Source: Prodigiosinella confusarubida
GTDB lineage: Bacteria; Pseudomonadota; Gammaproteobacteria; Enterobacterales; Enterobacteriaceae
Assembly: GCF_002847015.1 (NCBI RefSeq)
Contig: NZ_CP025085.1
Coordinates: 2,914,001-2,978,000 of the forward strand
Direction: 5' to 3'
DNA: 64,000 nt
Part shown: piece after piece, positions 36,015 through 49,064 of the stretch
Layout of the letters: each line of letters opens with the position of its first letter
Numbering within the stretch: position 1 is the stretch's first letter
Program-made: the position numbers and the translations under genes
Notes under the pieces: generated by a model
Seen by the model: only the letters and a program-made list of their open reading frames with translations
Databases searched by the model: none
What the model was told of the DNA's origin: nothing

Positions 36015-36880
36015 TGGATTATCAATGCTGGCTGGCTCAGGCCATCGCACAACTCTGCGGTAGTGAAAGTCCGAAGCGGGATGCGGAGATTTTACTTGGT
36101 TTCGTCACTGGCAAGCGGCAGACATTTTTACTGGCTTTTGGTGAAACCCAATTGACAGTAGAACAGCACCAGCGGTTGGATATGCTACTGGCTCGGCGGG
36201 TAAAAGGTGAACCGATTGCTTATCTGACCGGCGAGAAGGAGTTTTGGTCATTGCCGCTGTCCGTTTCACCAGCCACGCTGATTCCTCGGCCAGATACAGA
36301 ATGTCTGGTGGAGCAGGCTTTGCGATATTTGCCTGCTACTCCGTCATCCATTCTGGATCTCGGTACTGGTACGGGTGCTATTGCGCTGGCTATAGCCAGT
36401 GAGCGTCCAGATTGCGATATTATCGGTATTGATATTCAACCAGAAGCTGTTGTGTTAGCCCAACATAATGCTGTGCGTCTGGGGCTGACGAATTGTCGGT
36501 TTTTAACCGGGAACTGGTTTTCCCCTCTTACGTCTCAACAATTCACGTTGATTGCCAGCAACCCACCTTATATCGATGCATCGGATCATCATCTCGCTGA
36601 GGGTGATGTCCGATTTGAACCTGCCAGTGCATTGGTGGCAACCGAATCGGGCATGGCTGATTTACGTATCATCATCAAGCGTTCGATAAATTTTCTGCAG
36701 GAAGATGGATGGTTACTACTGGAGCATGGTTGGCAACAGGGTGAAGCAGTGCGTCAACTTTTACAACAACAAGGTTTTTGTCAGATCGTTACCTGTCGGG
36801 ATTATGGAGGCAATGAACGGGTTTCGCTTGGCCAATGGACAAAGCAGGATACTAACGCATTATCGTCTGCCATTGTGTAG
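36014..36880 (+). CDS. prmC: Release factor glutamine methyltransferase
   Basis: The 288-residue SAM-dependent enzyme methylates the GGQ glutamine of RF1/RF2. The SAM-binding motif is ILDLGTGTGAIALAIASERPDCDIIGIDI, and the catalytic NPPY lies in LIASNPPYIDASDHHL. The N-terminal helical domain recognises release factor. It has the usual length and sits directly downstream of its target gene prfA. The C-terminal residues run into the decayed sirB2 region, so the last few codons may differ from relatives. Confidence 0.96.
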   Translation: MDYQCWLAQAIAQLCGSESPKRDAEILLGFVTGKRQTFLLAFGETQLTVEQHQRLDMLLARRVKGEPIAYLTGEKEFWSLPLSVSPATLIPRPDTECLVEQALRYLPATPSSILDLGTGTGAIALAIASERPDCDIIGIDIQPEAVVLAQHNAVRLGLTNCRFLTGNWFSPLTSQQFTLIASNPPYIDASDHHLAEGDVRFEPASALVATESGMADLRIIIKRSINFLQEDGWLLLEHGWQQGEAVRQLLQQQGFCQIVTCRDYGGNERVSLGQWTKQDTNALSSAIV

Positions 36881-36882
36881 CT

Positions 36883-37112
36883 GCATTATTCTGCTGGTGG
36901 TTACGCATTTTATCTGCTTTCCGTTAGCGAAAGCTGGCTGACGAAAAAACGGTTTGGCATTATTATTGACATTCCTTTGGCGCTATGGCGCGGAAGGTCA
37001 CGCCTATACGGATCAAAATCCGCTGCTGGCGTTCGTAACTCACCTTGGTGACCTGTTCCCGATTATTCGGGTGCCGCTTATCAAGTTACCTGTGCTGATG
37101 GAATACCTATGA
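36883..37112 (+). pseudogene. sirB2: Remnant of sirB2 (ychQ) between prmC and sirB1
   Basis: E. coli has the small membrane gene sirB2 (about 130 codons) here; only about 230 bp remain. In one frame IILLVVTHFICFPLAKA is followed at once by a TGA (36939-36941). In the next frame WLTKKRFGIIIDIPLALWR continues the similarity to the middle of SirB2 (WLTEKLFGVII type). A frame ending LIKLPVLMEYL stops at 37112, overlapping the sirB1 ATG as a coupled sirB2 would. The N-terminal half is missing and at least one frameshift is needed. The resemblance is judged from memory of SirB2. Confidence 0.55.
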
Positions 37113-37918
37113 GTTCTATTGCTGATTTTGAATTCAACCGTTCACAGTTAAGTGAAGGCATTATTTTAGTTTCTCAGGCCATACGTCGTGATTTCCCCAC
37201 ACAGCGTGTACGACACGATCTACAACAGTTAGTTGATGAGGCCAGGAAAGTCATTCCTGAAAACCTGGATCATGATCAACGGCTTGAAAAGCTCATCGTG
37301 CTTTTCTTCAAAACCTGGGGCTTTGGTGGCGCTGGCGGAGTGTACTGCCTGTCTGATGTCTTGTGGTTGGATAAAGTGCTTGAGTCTCGTCAGGGGATGC
37401 CTGTCTCTTTGGGGATTGTTTTCCTGCATATTGCTCACCAGTTGGCGCTTCCATTGATGCCGGTTGTTTTTCCCACCCAGTTGATTCTGCGCGCTGATTG
37501 GCTGGATGAGGAGATGTGGCTGATCAATCCATTGAATGGCGACACGCTCAATGAACATGTGCTGGAAGTCTGGCTAAAAGGCAACATCGGACCTTCTGCC
37601 AAGTTGATAGATGAAGATCTCGACGAAGCAGAAAATATCATGATTGTCAGAAAAATGCTGGATACGCTGAAAGCGGCTCTGATGGAAGAGAAACAAATGG
37701 AACTGGCGTTACGCGCCAGCGAAACTGCATTGCAGTTTGACCCGGAAGACCCTTACGAAATTCGTGATCGCGGATTGATTTATGCTCAGTTGGATTGTGA
37801 TCACATTGCGATTTCCGATCTGAACTATTTTGTCGAGCAATGCCCGGAAGACCCGGTGAGTGAGATGATCAAGATTCAGATTCATTCTATTGAGCAAAAG
37901 CAGATAGTGTTGCATTAA
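37109..37918 (+). CDS. sirB1: SirB1 family protein (transglutaminase-like / TPR)
   Basis: The 269-residue protein has an N-terminal transglutaminase-like region (residues 30-165) with FFKTWGFGGAGGVYCLSDVLWLDKVLESRQGMPVSLGIVFLHIAHQL, and C-terminal tetratricopeptide-like helices (about 185-255, EEKQMELALRASETALQFDPEDPYEIRDRGLIYAQL). The Cys/His positions usual for active transglutaminase-like enzymes are not all evident. Conserved position between prmC/sirB2 and kdsA supports the name. The biochemical role is unknown; the name comes from an effect on Salmonella virulence regulation. Confidence 0.9.
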   Translation: MSSIADFEFNRSQLSEGIILVSQAIRRDFPTQRVRHDLQQLVDEARKVIPENLDHDQRLEKLIVLFFKTWGFGGAGGVYCLSDVLWLDKVLESRQGMPVSLGIVFLHIAHQLALPLMPVVFPTQLILRADWLDEEMWLINPLNGDTLNEHVLEVWLKGNIGPSAKLIDEDLDEAENIMIVRKMLDTLKAALMEEKQMELALRASETALQFDPEDPYEIRDRGLIYAQLDCDHIAISDLNYFVEQCPEDPVSEMIKIQIHSIEQKQIVLH

Positions 37919-37932
37919 TCGCTGTTTTTTGA

Positions 37933-38811
<879 letters not shown>

Positions 38812-38832
38812 TTGAGCACGGATGCGTTTCAT

Positions 38833-38859
38833 AAAAAACCCGCTTCCGGCGGGTTTTTT
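38833..38859. terminator. Bidirectional terminator between kdsA and ydgH
   Basis: AAAAAACCCGC (38833-38843) and GCGGGTTTTTT (38849-38859) are perfect arms with a short TTCCG loop, flanked by A and T tracts on both sides, between two convergent genes. Confidence 0.9.
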
Positions 38860-38872
38860 ATGGGGTAAAGAT

Positions 38873-39820
38873 TTACTTATACAGGTCGGCACTGATTGTG
38901 TAGCGATTGCCTCTTTCCTGCCACTCTCTGGTGATGTGATAGTACTTAGCCCCTTTCTTTCCCGCTTCCTTAGCAACAGCTTCGGAGATATCCGTCGGGG
39001 AAGTAAAATTGTCCCGCAGGGTAATAGAATCAAACGGCGCCATTTGGGCGGCGGTGGCATTGTTCAACTCCTGAACCTTTTTGCCATTATCCAGGGTGAC
39101 AGTGTAACGGTTATTGGGTGAGCTTTGCGTCTGAAAGAAATTACCTACTTTATTACTTAAACTGGAGGAAAACGCTACACCAGGAATTTCCACTTTAGAA
39201 GCTGCCGCACCGCCTTCCGCTAAAGCAGCTTTGCCAGCATCAGAATCTGCCGGGATAACATCGGGACTCTGAACCCGACGCTTAGGTGCATCTTTTTTAT
39301 AAATAAACGCCGTAATACTCTGACTATTGCCATCAGAGTTGATATCGACTTGTCGCACAATAAAGAATGAGTATGCGCCTTTTGCTTTTGCCGCGTTGGC
39401 TATGCTTTCCTCGATGTCTGGCTGATTAGAAAAAGAGCCATTAACGGTTACGGTATCATAAGGTTCCAGCTTGACGGCTTCATTTTTGGGTAACTCTTTA
39501 ACACCGTTAAATTCCCGATAAACGACATCGTGGGTAGCCGGAGGCGCATCTTTATGGTACAGATCTACCGTAACAGCCCATCGCCCACCGTTAACTTCCG
39601 AAGTGCCCTGAATATAAAACGCGTCAGCCCCATGTTTGTCAGCCTGTTTGGCAGCATCTGCTGCGGCTTGATAGATGGCGTCATAGCGTCCCATGAACGT
39701 GATACGCTCAAAGGGTTTTATTGATTGTGCTTTTTCTGGAGTAAGTTCCTGCGCAGCCTGCGCCGAAAACGTTAATATTGAAAAGAGGGTGGATGCAATA
39801 ACGCTGGTTTTCAGCTTCAT
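38873..39820 (-). CDS. ydgH: YdgH, periplasmic protein with three YdgH/BhsA-like (DUF1471) domains
   Basis: The 315-residue protein has a signal peptide MKLKTSVIASTLFSILTFSAQA. Three DUF1471 repeats follow, at about residues 34-92 (IKPFERITFMGRYDAIYQAAADAAKQADKHGADAFYI), 115-172 and 250-312, each with a beta strand then helix then the A-x-Y-F/Y-I strand. Length matches E. coli YdgH (314), an exported protein of unclear function that affects envelope stress. It is divergent from pntA over 532 bp and has its own promoter there. Confidence 0.92.
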   Translation of the reverse strand: MKLKTSVIASTLFSILTFSAQAAQELTPEKAQSIKPFERITFMGRYDAIYQAAADAAKQADKHGADAFYIQGTSEVNGGRWAVTVDLYHKDAPPATHDVVYREFNGVKELPKNEAVKLEPYDTVTVNGSFSNQPDIEESIANAAKAKGAYSFFIVRQVDINSDGNSQSITAFIYKKDAPKRRVQSPDVIPADSDAGKAALAEGGAAASKVEIPGVAFSSSLSNKVGNFFQTQSSPNNRYTVTLDNGKKVQELNNATAAQMAPFDSITLRDNFTSPTDISEAVAKEAGKKGAKYYHITREWQERGNRYTISADLYK

Positions 39821-41882
<2,062 letters not shown>

Positions 41883-41892
41883 GGGGTAGCAC

Positions 41893-43281
41893 ATGTCTGG
41901 GGGATTAGTTACAGCAGCGTACATTGTCGCTGCCATTCTGTTTATTTGTAGTCTCGCTGGGTTATCCAAGCATGAGACATCCCAGCAGGGAAACATTTTC
42001 GGTATTACCGGGATGGCTATCGCCTTACTGGCAACGATTTTGGGACCTCATGCCGGCAATATCGGCTGGATCATCATCGCTATGCTGATTGGTGGCGCGA
42101 TTGGTGTCTATCTGGCACGTAAGGTGGAAATGACTGAAATGCCGGAACTGGTTGCCATTTTGCACAGTTTCGTGGGTATCGCCGCAGTACTGGTAGGATT
42201 CAACAGTTTTCTTGATCACGGAGAAATTACCGATGCAGTAATGGTAAATATCCATTTGACGGAAGTTTTCCTGGGGATCTTTATTGGTGCGGTGACCTTT
42301 ACCGGTTCAGTGGTGGCTTTTGGTAAACTGCGCGGCCTTATTTCCTCTAAGCCGTTGATGTTGCCTCATCGTCATAAGATGAATCTGGCGGCGCTGGTCG
42401 TTTCTTTCCTACTGCTCCTGTTATTCGTAAATACTGGCAGTGTTGCATTGCAGTCCATTGCGTTGTTATTGATGACCGCTATTGCGCTGGTCTTTGGTTG
42501 GCATCTGGTGGCATCCATTGGTGGTGCGGATATGCCAGTGGTCGTTTCAATGCTGAACTCCTACTCTGGTTGGGCGGCGGCGGCGGCGGGTTTCATGCTG
42601 AGCAACGATCTGCTGATTGTCACCGGGGCATTAGTCGGCTCATCGGGTGCGATCCTGTCGTATATCATGTGTAAGGCGATGAATCGTTCTTTCATCAGTG
42701 TAATTGCCGGTGGATTCGGGTCTGATGGTTCTTCTACCGGAAGTAGTGAAGAAGTGGGAGAGCATCGTGAAACGTCTGCGGAAGAGGTTGCAGAGTTGCT
42801 GAAGAATTCCAGTTCGGTGATTATTACTCCGGGGTATGGAATGGCGGTGGCACAGGCACAATATCCAGTGCATGACATTACCGACAAGCTGCGAGCTCGG
42901 GGTGTGAAGGTTCGTTTTGGCATTCACCCGGTTGCTGGACGTTTACCTGGGCACATGAACGTGTTGCTGGCTGAAGCCAAGGTTCCGTATGACATCGTGT
43001 TGGAAATGGATGAAATCAATGATGATTTTGCTGATACCGATACGGTGCTGGTTATCGGTGCTAATGACACGGTAAACCCGGCGGCACAGGAAGATCCGCA
43101 TAGTCCGATCGCAGGTATGCCGGTGCTGGAAGTGTGGAAAGCACAGAATGTTATCGTCTTTAAACGTTCAATGAATACCGGTTATGCAGGTGTTCAGAAT
43201 CCACTGTTCTTTAAAGAGAATACTCAAATGCTGTTTGGTGATGCCAAAGCGAGTGTGGAAGCGATTCTGAAAGCACTGTAA
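41893..43281 (+). CDS. pntB: NAD(P) transhydrogenase subunit beta
   Basis: The 462-residue PntB equals E. coli in length. The first 260 residues form the membrane domain with the conserved His in [15 protein letters not shown] and the Asn/Ser-rich [25 protein letters not shown]. The C-terminal domain III binds NADP(H): [43 protein letters not shown] and [16 protein letters not shown]. It is co-transcribed with pntA and ends at a bidirectional terminator. Confidence 0.97.
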   Translation: MSGGLVTAAYIVAAILFICSLAGLSKHETSQQGNIFGITGMAIALLATILGPHAGNIGWIIIAMLIGGAIGVYLARKVEMTEMPELVAILHSFVGIAAVLVGFNSFLDHGEITDAVMVNIHLTEVFLGIFIGAVTFTGSVVAFGKLRGLISSKPLMLPHRHKMNLAALVVSFLLLLLFVNTGSVALQSIALLLMTAIALVFGWHLVASIGGADMPVVVSMLNSYSGWAAAAAGFMLSNDLLIVTGALVGSSGAILSYIMCKAMNRSFISVIAGGFGSDGSSTGSSEEVGEHRETSAEEVAELLKNSSSVIITPGYGMAVAQAQYPVHDITDKLRARGVKVRFGIHPVAGRLPGHMNVLLAEAKVPYDIVLEMDEINDDFADTDTVLVIGANDTVNPAAQEDPHSPIAGMPVLEVWKAQNVIVFKRSMNTGYAGVQNPLFFKENTQMLFGDAKASVEAILKAL

Positions 43282-43317
43282 CGGGTGGATAGGCTATAGC
43301 GTTTCATTGAAGGGTGC

Positions 43318-43347
43318 ACAATCAGGGGAAATTAACCCCCTGATTGT
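43318..43347. terminator. Terminator between convergent pntB and uspE
   Basis: ACAATCAGGGG (43318-43328) and CCCCTGATTGT (43337-43347) are perfect 11-bp arms around an AAATTAAC loop. It lies between the two convergent stops. Confidence 0.8.
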
Positions 43348-43375
43348 CAATAAACCCAGGTATGAGATCGGAATT

Positions 43376-44338
43376 TTACTCTGTTTTATCCTCGTTATTA
43401 TCGTTTCCCTGAACGATTGGAGAAACGAAATCCTCGGGTTTTATCGCCAGCAAATCGCATTTTAGGTGATCAATAACATGCTCGACAGTGTTACCGATAA
43501 AGGCGGCGGACAGTCCTGTACGACCCAGAGAACCCAACACCACCACCCCAGCCTGTAAGTGTTCCGCTAGATCAGGAATGACTTCTTCTGGCAGCCCTTT
43601 TTCAACATGGGTTAGTCGTTCATCCAGATTAAATTTCTGACGTAGCGCTTTCATGGCAATCAAATGTTGCCCACGAATGGCATCGTTGTAGACACTGGGG
43701 TCAAAATCAGGCAGTTCAATGGCAATATTGATGGGGGTTACCGGGTAGGCACCAACAAGATGGACTTCTGTTTGGTTCACCTGCTTGGCCAATTCCAAGG
43801 TTTCGGTAACCAGTTTTACATTAAGTGGGTCGTGATAAGGGTCTTCACTCGCCAGATTGACAGCAACCAAAGCGCGTCCGCCTTCCGGCCAGGGCTGATC
43901 TTTTACCATCCATACCGGGCAAGGACATTTACGCAACAGTTGCCAGTCAGTAGGTGTAAAGATAACGGCTTCCAGCCTGTCATGCTGGTGAGCCATTTTG
44001 AGCAATAGATCATGCTTCCCGGTAATGACTTCCTGAATGATGGCTTCAAAGGGTTTATTGTGCCAGACCACTTTAATATCAATAGAAACGCCTGCATCAA
44101 TATAGTGTTTGCATTGTTCTGCAATCCATTCAATACGTTGAGCGATGACGCCCTGTCGCATCTCTGTTCGTTCATCGGGTGAGAGCAGAGTGGTCATTTC
44201 GTAAGAAAAGTCGTAAATAGGCAGGAACGCCTTGATACGGCCGCCAAGCCGTTGAATCAGGTAAACAGCGCGACGTAATGCCGGTTGGTCATCTTGATCA
44301 GGGTCAATAGCTACCAGTAGGTTCTGATACTTCGCCAT
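43376..44338 (-). CDS. uspE: Universal stress protein E
   Basis: The 320-residue tandem-Usp protein has two universal-stress domains, at about 1-150 ([24 protein letters not shown]) and 155-310 ([68 protein letters not shown]). Sequence is nearly that of E. coli UspE (316 residues), which works in stress survival and motility/adhesion. It is downstream of fnr in the same orientation, as in other enterobacteria, separated by 125 bp. Confidence 0.96.
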   Translation of the reverse strand: MAKYQNLLVAIDPDQDDQPALRRAVYLIQRLGGRIKAFLPIYDFSYEMTTLLSPDERTEMRQGVIAQRIEWIAEQCKHYIDAGVSIDIKVVWHNKPFEAIIQEVITGKHDLLLKMAHQHDRLEAVIFTPTDWQLLRKCPCPVWMVKDQPWPEGGRALVAVNLASEDPYHDPLNVKLVTETLELAKQVNQTEVHLVGAYPVTPINIAIELPDFDPSVYNDAIRGQHLIAMKALRQKFNLDERLTHVEKGLPEEVIPDLAEHLQAGVVVLGSLGRTGLSAAFIGNTVEHVIDHLKCDLLAIKPEDFVSPIVQGNDNNEDKTE

Positions 44339-44463
44339 AGGGTCCTCCTAACGACTGTCAATCCACAGCCAGTAAATTAAGAGTACCTCAATGAAATCGC
44401 TTTGAACAACTGATGATGGGCGCTGGATCAATAATTCAGAAAAATCATTGATCCGGCAATAGG

Positions 44464-45216
44464 TTAGGCGTTGCTTTTGGCAGCACCCGCCAGCTCGGCC
44501 AGCGTCTCATTGTTTTCAATAGTGATATATTTCCCTTTCACCGCTAACATGCCGCTTTTCTGGAAGCGTCCCAGCAAGCGACTGATAGTTTCTACCGTCA
44601 GTCCCAGGTAGTTGCCAATATCGCCACGGGTCATGGTGAGACGAAACTCGCGCGGAGAGAAACCGCGTTGGGCAAAACGACGCGAGAGATTATAGACAAA
44701 TGCCGCCAGACGTTCCTCGGCATTTTTCTTTGACAACAACAGTATCATGTCCTGATCGCCTCGGATTTCACCGCTCATCAGGCGCATTATCTGCTGGCGC
44801 AAATTGGGCATTTTACCGGAAAGGTCATCAAGTGTTTCGAAAGGGATCTCACAGACCATAGACGTTTCCAGAGCTTGCGCAAAACTGGGGTGCAGGGCAC
44901 TGCCAATCGCGTCAAACCCCACCAGGTCACCGGCCAAATGAAAGCCGGTGATCTGTTCGTCACCCTGTTCAGTAATTGTATAGCTTTTTATGGTGCCGGA
45001 ACGAATGGCGTACAGCGACTTGAGTTCATCACCCGCTTTAAACAACGCTTGTCCTTTCTGGATTGGTTTTTTTCGTTCAATGATATTGTCGAGTTGATCC
45101 AGCTCGTGCTCGTTCAAGGTAAACGGAATGCAAAGCTGGCTTATGCTGCAATCCTGACAATGAATTGCACAACCACCAGACTGAATGCGTCGAATTATTC
45201 GCTTTTCCGGGATCAT
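44464..45216 (-). CDS. fnr: FNR, oxygen-sensing global regulator
   Basis: The 250-residue CRP/FNR-family activator has the N-terminal cluster ligands in [16 protein letters not shown] and the fourth Cys in [12 protein letters not shown]; together these bind the oxygen-labile [4Fe-4S] cluster. The cyclic-nucleotide-like beta roll spans about 30-145, and the C-terminal HTH has [29 protein letters not shown] with the E-x-x-S-R recognition residues. Length equals E. coli FNR. It governs the switch to anaerobic metabolism. Confidence 0.97.
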   Translation of the reverse strand: MIPEKRIIRRIQSGGCAIHCQDCSISQLCIPFTLNEHELDQLDNIIERKKPIQKGQALFKAGDELKSLYAIRSGTIKSYTITEQGDEQITGFHLAGDLVGFDAIGSALHPSFAQALETSMVCEIPFETLDDLSGKMPNLRQQIMRLMSGEIRGDQDMILLLSKKNAEERLAAFVYNLSRRFAQRGFSPREFRLTMTRGDIGNYLGLTVETISRLLGRFQKSGMLAVKGKYITIENNETLAELAGAAKSNA

Positions 45217-45439
45217 AGATTTTGCTCAGGCAATAATTGATATTGGTCAATTTTAACAGCTTTTATTGCGCCTGATAAGAGCCCTTATTCCAAGAACAGA
45301 TTTATAAATAGTGAGCTAACTAATGTTTTAAGCGACTATTTATCGAAAAGGGATGCTGCGGGCGGGTGTTGCGTTGTATCATTAATTTTATAGCGAAAGG
45401 TTTTCTGTGGCAGTAAATACCGTTTATTTCGTGGAAATT

Positions 45440-45464
45440 CTCCCCGCCTTTGACGGGCGGGGAG
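45440..45464 (-). terminator. GC-rich terminator after the yjhX-methyltransferase pair
   Basis: CTCCCCGCC (45440-45448) and GGCGGGGAG (45456-45464) are perfect arms with a TTTGACG loop, 19 bp past the methyltransferase stop on the minus strand. The T-tract is weak (AATTTCC). Confidence 0.6.
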
Positions 45465-45482
45465 GAAATTAGAGGCGAGGTC

Positions 45483-46208
45483 CTATAAAACTTTCCGCCC
45501 TACGATTTGGATAATGTTGAAATATTTTCCGGCCCCTGCCTGCATTATGGGAATCATTTTTTGAGCATGCCAACTGGGTGATTGCAGATATTCATCCCAT
45601 GCCTGCTGGCATGAGTTCATTTCGCGCAGTATGGTAATTTTTATGCCCGGTTCTTTTACCCATAAAGCCTTCCACCAGTTACAGGAATAAAAATACCAGT
45701 CTGGTGTCCAGAAAGGTTGAACCTCCTCCGGCAACTGATCTTCTGGGTAGTCTTGTATAAATCCAGGTACGGCAACCGCTATCAGTCCATTTTTTTTTAC
45801 AAAAGGCAGGAGTTTCGACAGCATGGCTTCGTTACTGCCGAAGTACTGATAAGCATCCACACTTATGATCATGTCAAAGTATTCATGAGCAAATGGGATC
45901 TCTTTCGTTGCATCGACCAAAAGAGGAATTATTTTGGATTCAAGCCCCAGCCCCGCGAACCGCTTTGCGTTTTCGGTAGGGGAGATCCATAAATCGGCTG
46001 CAAACACGGTCACATCATATTTTTCCGCAAGCAGAATGGAAGAAATTCCCGTTCCGCAACCGAGGTCGAGAATACGCATTCCCGGAGAAATGGGGAGCAT
46101 ATTTGCCATTTCTTCCATAATGCGCATGGCATTCGGCCCCATCATCGTTTCCAGAAGAAACGATTTGTCATAGTTGTCGGTAAAAGGTGTGCTCATCGTC
46201 ATATTCAT
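45483..46208 (-). CDS. Class I SAM-dependent methyltransferase, YjhP-like
   Basis: The 241-residue methyltransferase has motif I MRILDLGCGTGISSILLAEKYDVTVFAADLW, motif II FDMIISVDAYQYFG and a C-terminal substrate part rich in Trp (FWTPDWYFYSCNWWKALW). The opening DNYDKSFLLETMMGPNAMRI resembles YjhP, a putative methyltransferase that in E. coli follows yjhX(topAI)-yjhQ. Here it comes directly after yjhX with a 10-bp gap, and no yjhQ acetyltransferase lies between. The substrate is unknown. The YjhP relation is from memory and should be confirmed by alignment. Confidence 0.8.
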   Translation of the reverse strand: MNMTMSTPFTDNYDKSFLLETMMGPNAMRIMEEMANMLPISPGMRILDLGCGTGISSILLAEKYDVTVFAADLWISPTENAKRFAGLGLESKIIPLLVDATKEIPFAHEYFDMIISVDAYQYFGSNEAMLSKLLPFVKKNGLIAVAVPGFIQDYPEDQLPEEVQPFWTPDWYFYSCNWWKALWVKEPGIKITILREMNSCQQAWDEYLQSPSWHAQKMIPIMQAGAGKYFNIIQIVGRKVL

Positions 46209-46218
46209 GACTTACTCC

Positions 46219-46849
<631 letters not shown>

Positions 46850-47440
46850 ATGCAATTTAATTTTCTAAGTAAGCGTGTGATCTATGGAATGTTGCTGGCG
46901 CTACCACTGTATGGCTATGCGGATCAGAATAATGCTGATGTTATTGCCGGTTATACCACTCAGGATTTGGCTGCTGCATTACCCACTTCGGCCGATGGAT
47001 TAAAACGGCGTAGTATTAACGTCGACCCCGCCAGTCATGCCGTTGAGGCCGAATATATTGAATCAGCGACCAAACGCAAAGCGCTGGTTACCCTTTATGC
47101 ACTACCTATGGACAGTAACGGCAAAATACCTGAAGCAAAAAACGAAGGTGAGCCTTATCTGAAAGCTGTGCTTGCCAGTGCCGAGAAAGAGATGATTCGC
47201 CAGCGTATCAGACCGGAAAAACGGGAATTGGTGACGGATTCCGGGCTTACGTTTAATTGTCTGGAGGCAATGATTAATAATAAGGTGCTGCATTTATTAT
47301 GCGCGACCACCGTTAAAGGGCGGGTGATGGAGGTTCAGCCGGTGACCGTCGTTGATGATAAAACATTCGATGCAGTTAGCAAAAAGAGTGATGATTTAAT
47401 TGCGGCGCTGGCCAGGAGTGTGGTGGGTTTCAAAAAGTGA
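46850..47440 (+). CDS. Secreted protein of unknown function
   Basis: The protein has 196 residues from the ATG at 46850, chosen because GAGGGAGGATGAATT gives a strong ribosome-binding site 7 nt upstream; a start six codons earlier has none. The N-terminus MQFNFLSKRVIYGMLLALPLYGYA is a signal peptide, probably cut after GYA. The mature part is mixed alpha/beta with a central RRSINVDPASHAVEAEYIESATKRKALVTLYALPMDSNGKIPEAKNEGEPYLKAVLASAEKEM and one disulfide-capable Cys pair (FNCLEAM, LLCATT). I do not recognise the family. It lies alone between divergent yjhX and convergent padC. Confidence 0.75.
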   Translation: MQFNFLSKRVIYGMLLALPLYGYADQNNADVIAGYTTQDLAAALPTSADGLKRRSINVDPASHAVEAEYIESATKRKALVTLYALPMDSNGKIPEAKNEGEPYLKAVLASAEKEMIRQRIRPEKRELVTDSGLTFNCLEAMINNKVLHLLCATTVKGRVMEVQPVTVVDDKTFDAVSKKSDDLIAALARSVVGFKK

Positions 47441-47480
47441 GGGATTCATCCTGGCATAAGTGGACACTTTTTATGCCTTC

Positions 47481-47513
47481 CGGAACGCTTGATGGATGTC
47501 ATCAAGCGTTCCG
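47481..47513. terminator. Long perfect hairpin between the secreted-protein gene and padC
   Basis: CGGAACGCTTGATG (47481-47494) and CATCAAGCGTTCCG (47500-47513) are perfect 14-bp arms around GATGT. It lies between convergent genes and probably terminates both; the T-tracts are short. Confidence 0.7.
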
Positions 47514-47564
47514 TAGGTATTTGATTTTTCGTTGACTCACTGACGTGGTATGACGCATGAAGTG

Positions 47565-48068
47565 TTATAGATTATTCGGGAAATCAGCTGGTAACTCGTT
47601 GGCTGGGCAGTTAATCACACTGTCATCGTTCTCACCGCAGTCACGTATAAAGGTGATAGTGGCAAATTCATCAATCACCTCTGTTGGATAAGCCGGGCCT
47701 GCCTCGCGGTAAGCTTCCATTTCAGCGATATGATCATTCTGGAAGCACACGGTTTTCTCCGGGTTATTGATAACCCAGCGAGGGAAGAAGATAGTGCCGT
47801 GGAAAATCCGCTCACTCAGATTGATGGACAGGCTAACATCCGTTCCAGTAGGCTCGGTCCAGGAAACCTTATAGACCTCACTGGCAATACGCACGAGATA
47901 AACTAACTGATCTTTGACCCAACGGTTACCGACGATACCGCTGTGAATGCGGTAGTCTATGGTTTTCGCGTTTTTAATGTAAATCTCATAGTTCCAGCCA
48001 TTATCGTAGGTATAAACCAGATGCTTACCTACAAACCCATTCAGATCATGCTGATTAAAACTTGGCAT
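47565..48068 (-). CDS. padC: Phenolic acid decarboxylase
   Basis: The 167-residue lipocalin-fold enzyme decarboxylates hydroxycinnamic acids (p-coumaric, ferulic, caffeic) to vinylphenols without cofactor. The family sequence is clear: DLNGFVGKHLVYTYDNGWNYEIYIKNAKTIDYRIHSGIVGNRWVKDQ contains the paired Tyr and the Arg/Glu region of the active site, followed by WTEPTGTDVSLSINL and HGTIFFPRWV. It detoxifies plant phenolics, fitting a plant pathogen. It is divergent from a LysR gene across 99 bp, the probable regulator. Confidence 0.93.
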   Translation of the reverse strand: MPSFNQHDLNGFVGKHLVYTYDNGWNYEIYIKNAKTIDYRIHSGIVGNRWVKDQLVYLVRIASEVYKVSWTEPTGTDVSLSINLSERIFHGTIFFPRWVINNPEKTVCFQNDHIAEMEAYREAGPAYPTEVIDEFATITFIRDCGENDDSVINCPANELPADFPNNL

Positions 48069-48167
48069 CGTTTGCCCTCCGTTTATGATGCAAAAAGTAT
48101 ATATATGAATTAAATTGATTAATAACGCTGTTTTTAATGTTATTTAATTCAAAAATTCGATGAATCA

Positions 48168-49064
48168 ATGTTGACTAAAACCACACTAGAACAATGGGAA
48201 TTATTGCGCGCCGTGATTGAATATGGCGGTTTTGCTCAGGCAGCCGAAGCATCTAATCGCAGCCAGTCGTCAGTGAGCTACCAGATTTCCGTATTGCAGA
48301 AACGGATTGGCGTGCCATTGCTAAAACAGGTGGGCAGAAAGGCCGAGCTCACTGCACAAGGGCAATTACTGTTGTCACAGGCATTGCCCTTATTAGCGGC
48401 TTTTCGAGATTTGGAATCCCGTGCGGAGGGATTAAAACGAGGAGTGCGAGCCCGGATTGACTTGATCGTGGACTGTATTTTCCCTAAAAATCATCTATTT
48501 GCAGTATTACGAGCGTTTCAGCAGCGTCATCCGTTGACGCAAGTACACTTAGCCGAAGTGTTGCGTAGCGAAAGTCCGGCACAATTAACTGATAAGGATG
48601 CGGATATCTGGTTGATAACACAACCTGCTGACGGGATAACCCGTGGTCGGCTATTAATGGACATAATGTTTGTCGCCATTGCACACTGCGATCATCCTCT
48701 GCATCAGATTCCGGCACCGCTTTCCAATAATGATCTGGCACGCTATCCACTTATTGAATTTGTTGACCGACGCCAGCAAAAGAACAGCCGTCGTATGCCC
48801 GTCGCGGCAGAAAATTGGACGTTTACTACCGTTGAAGCAGCAATTGAAGCGATTACTCACGGGGTTGGTTATGGCTGGTTACCTGAATCGCGTATCCGAC
48901 ACTGGTTGGACTGCGGTGAGCTGAAACCGTTGCCGTTGATTCAGGGCGCACGCCGTGCGACGTCGTTGTATTTGGTGGTAAATGAAGAGAAACAGTTTTT
49001 TGATCAGGAAGTAAACACCTTGGTACAACTACTGATGGACGAAGTGTCAGATGCAGTGGGTTGA
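48168..49064 (+). CDS. LysR-family regulator, divergent from padC
   Basis: The 298-residue LysR-type regulator has an N-terminal HTH (residues 6-65, LEQWELLRAVIEYGGFAQAAEASNRSQSSVSYQISVLQKRIGVPLLKQVGRKAELTAQG) and a C-terminal periplasmic-binding-protein-like effector domain (about 95-290). Divergent placement with a short AT-rich spacer is typical of a LysR activator and its target, so it probably induces padC in response to phenolic acids (inference). Its end touches the TGTCACG repeat cluster. Confidence 0.9.
   Translation: MLTKTTLEQWELLRAVIEYGGFAQAAEASNRSQSSVSYQISVLQKRIGVPLLKQVGRKAELTAQGQLLLSQALPLLAAFRDLESRAEGLKRGVRARIDLIVDCIFPKNHLFAVLRAFQQRHPLTQVHLAEVLRSESPAQLTDKDADIWLITQPADGITRGRLLMDIMFVAIAHCDHPLHQIPAPLSNNDLARYPLIEFVDRRQQKNSRRMPVAAENWTFTTVEAAIEAITHGVGYGWLPESRIRHWLDCGELKPLPLIQGARRATSLYLVVNEEKQFFDQEVNTLVQLLMDEVSDAVG

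Noticed and set aside
36939-36941. In-frame TGA in the sirB2 remnant as possible selenocysteine codon
   Set aside because: No SECIS-like hairpin considered convincing, and the similarity to SirB2 switches frame at this point, which indicates decay.
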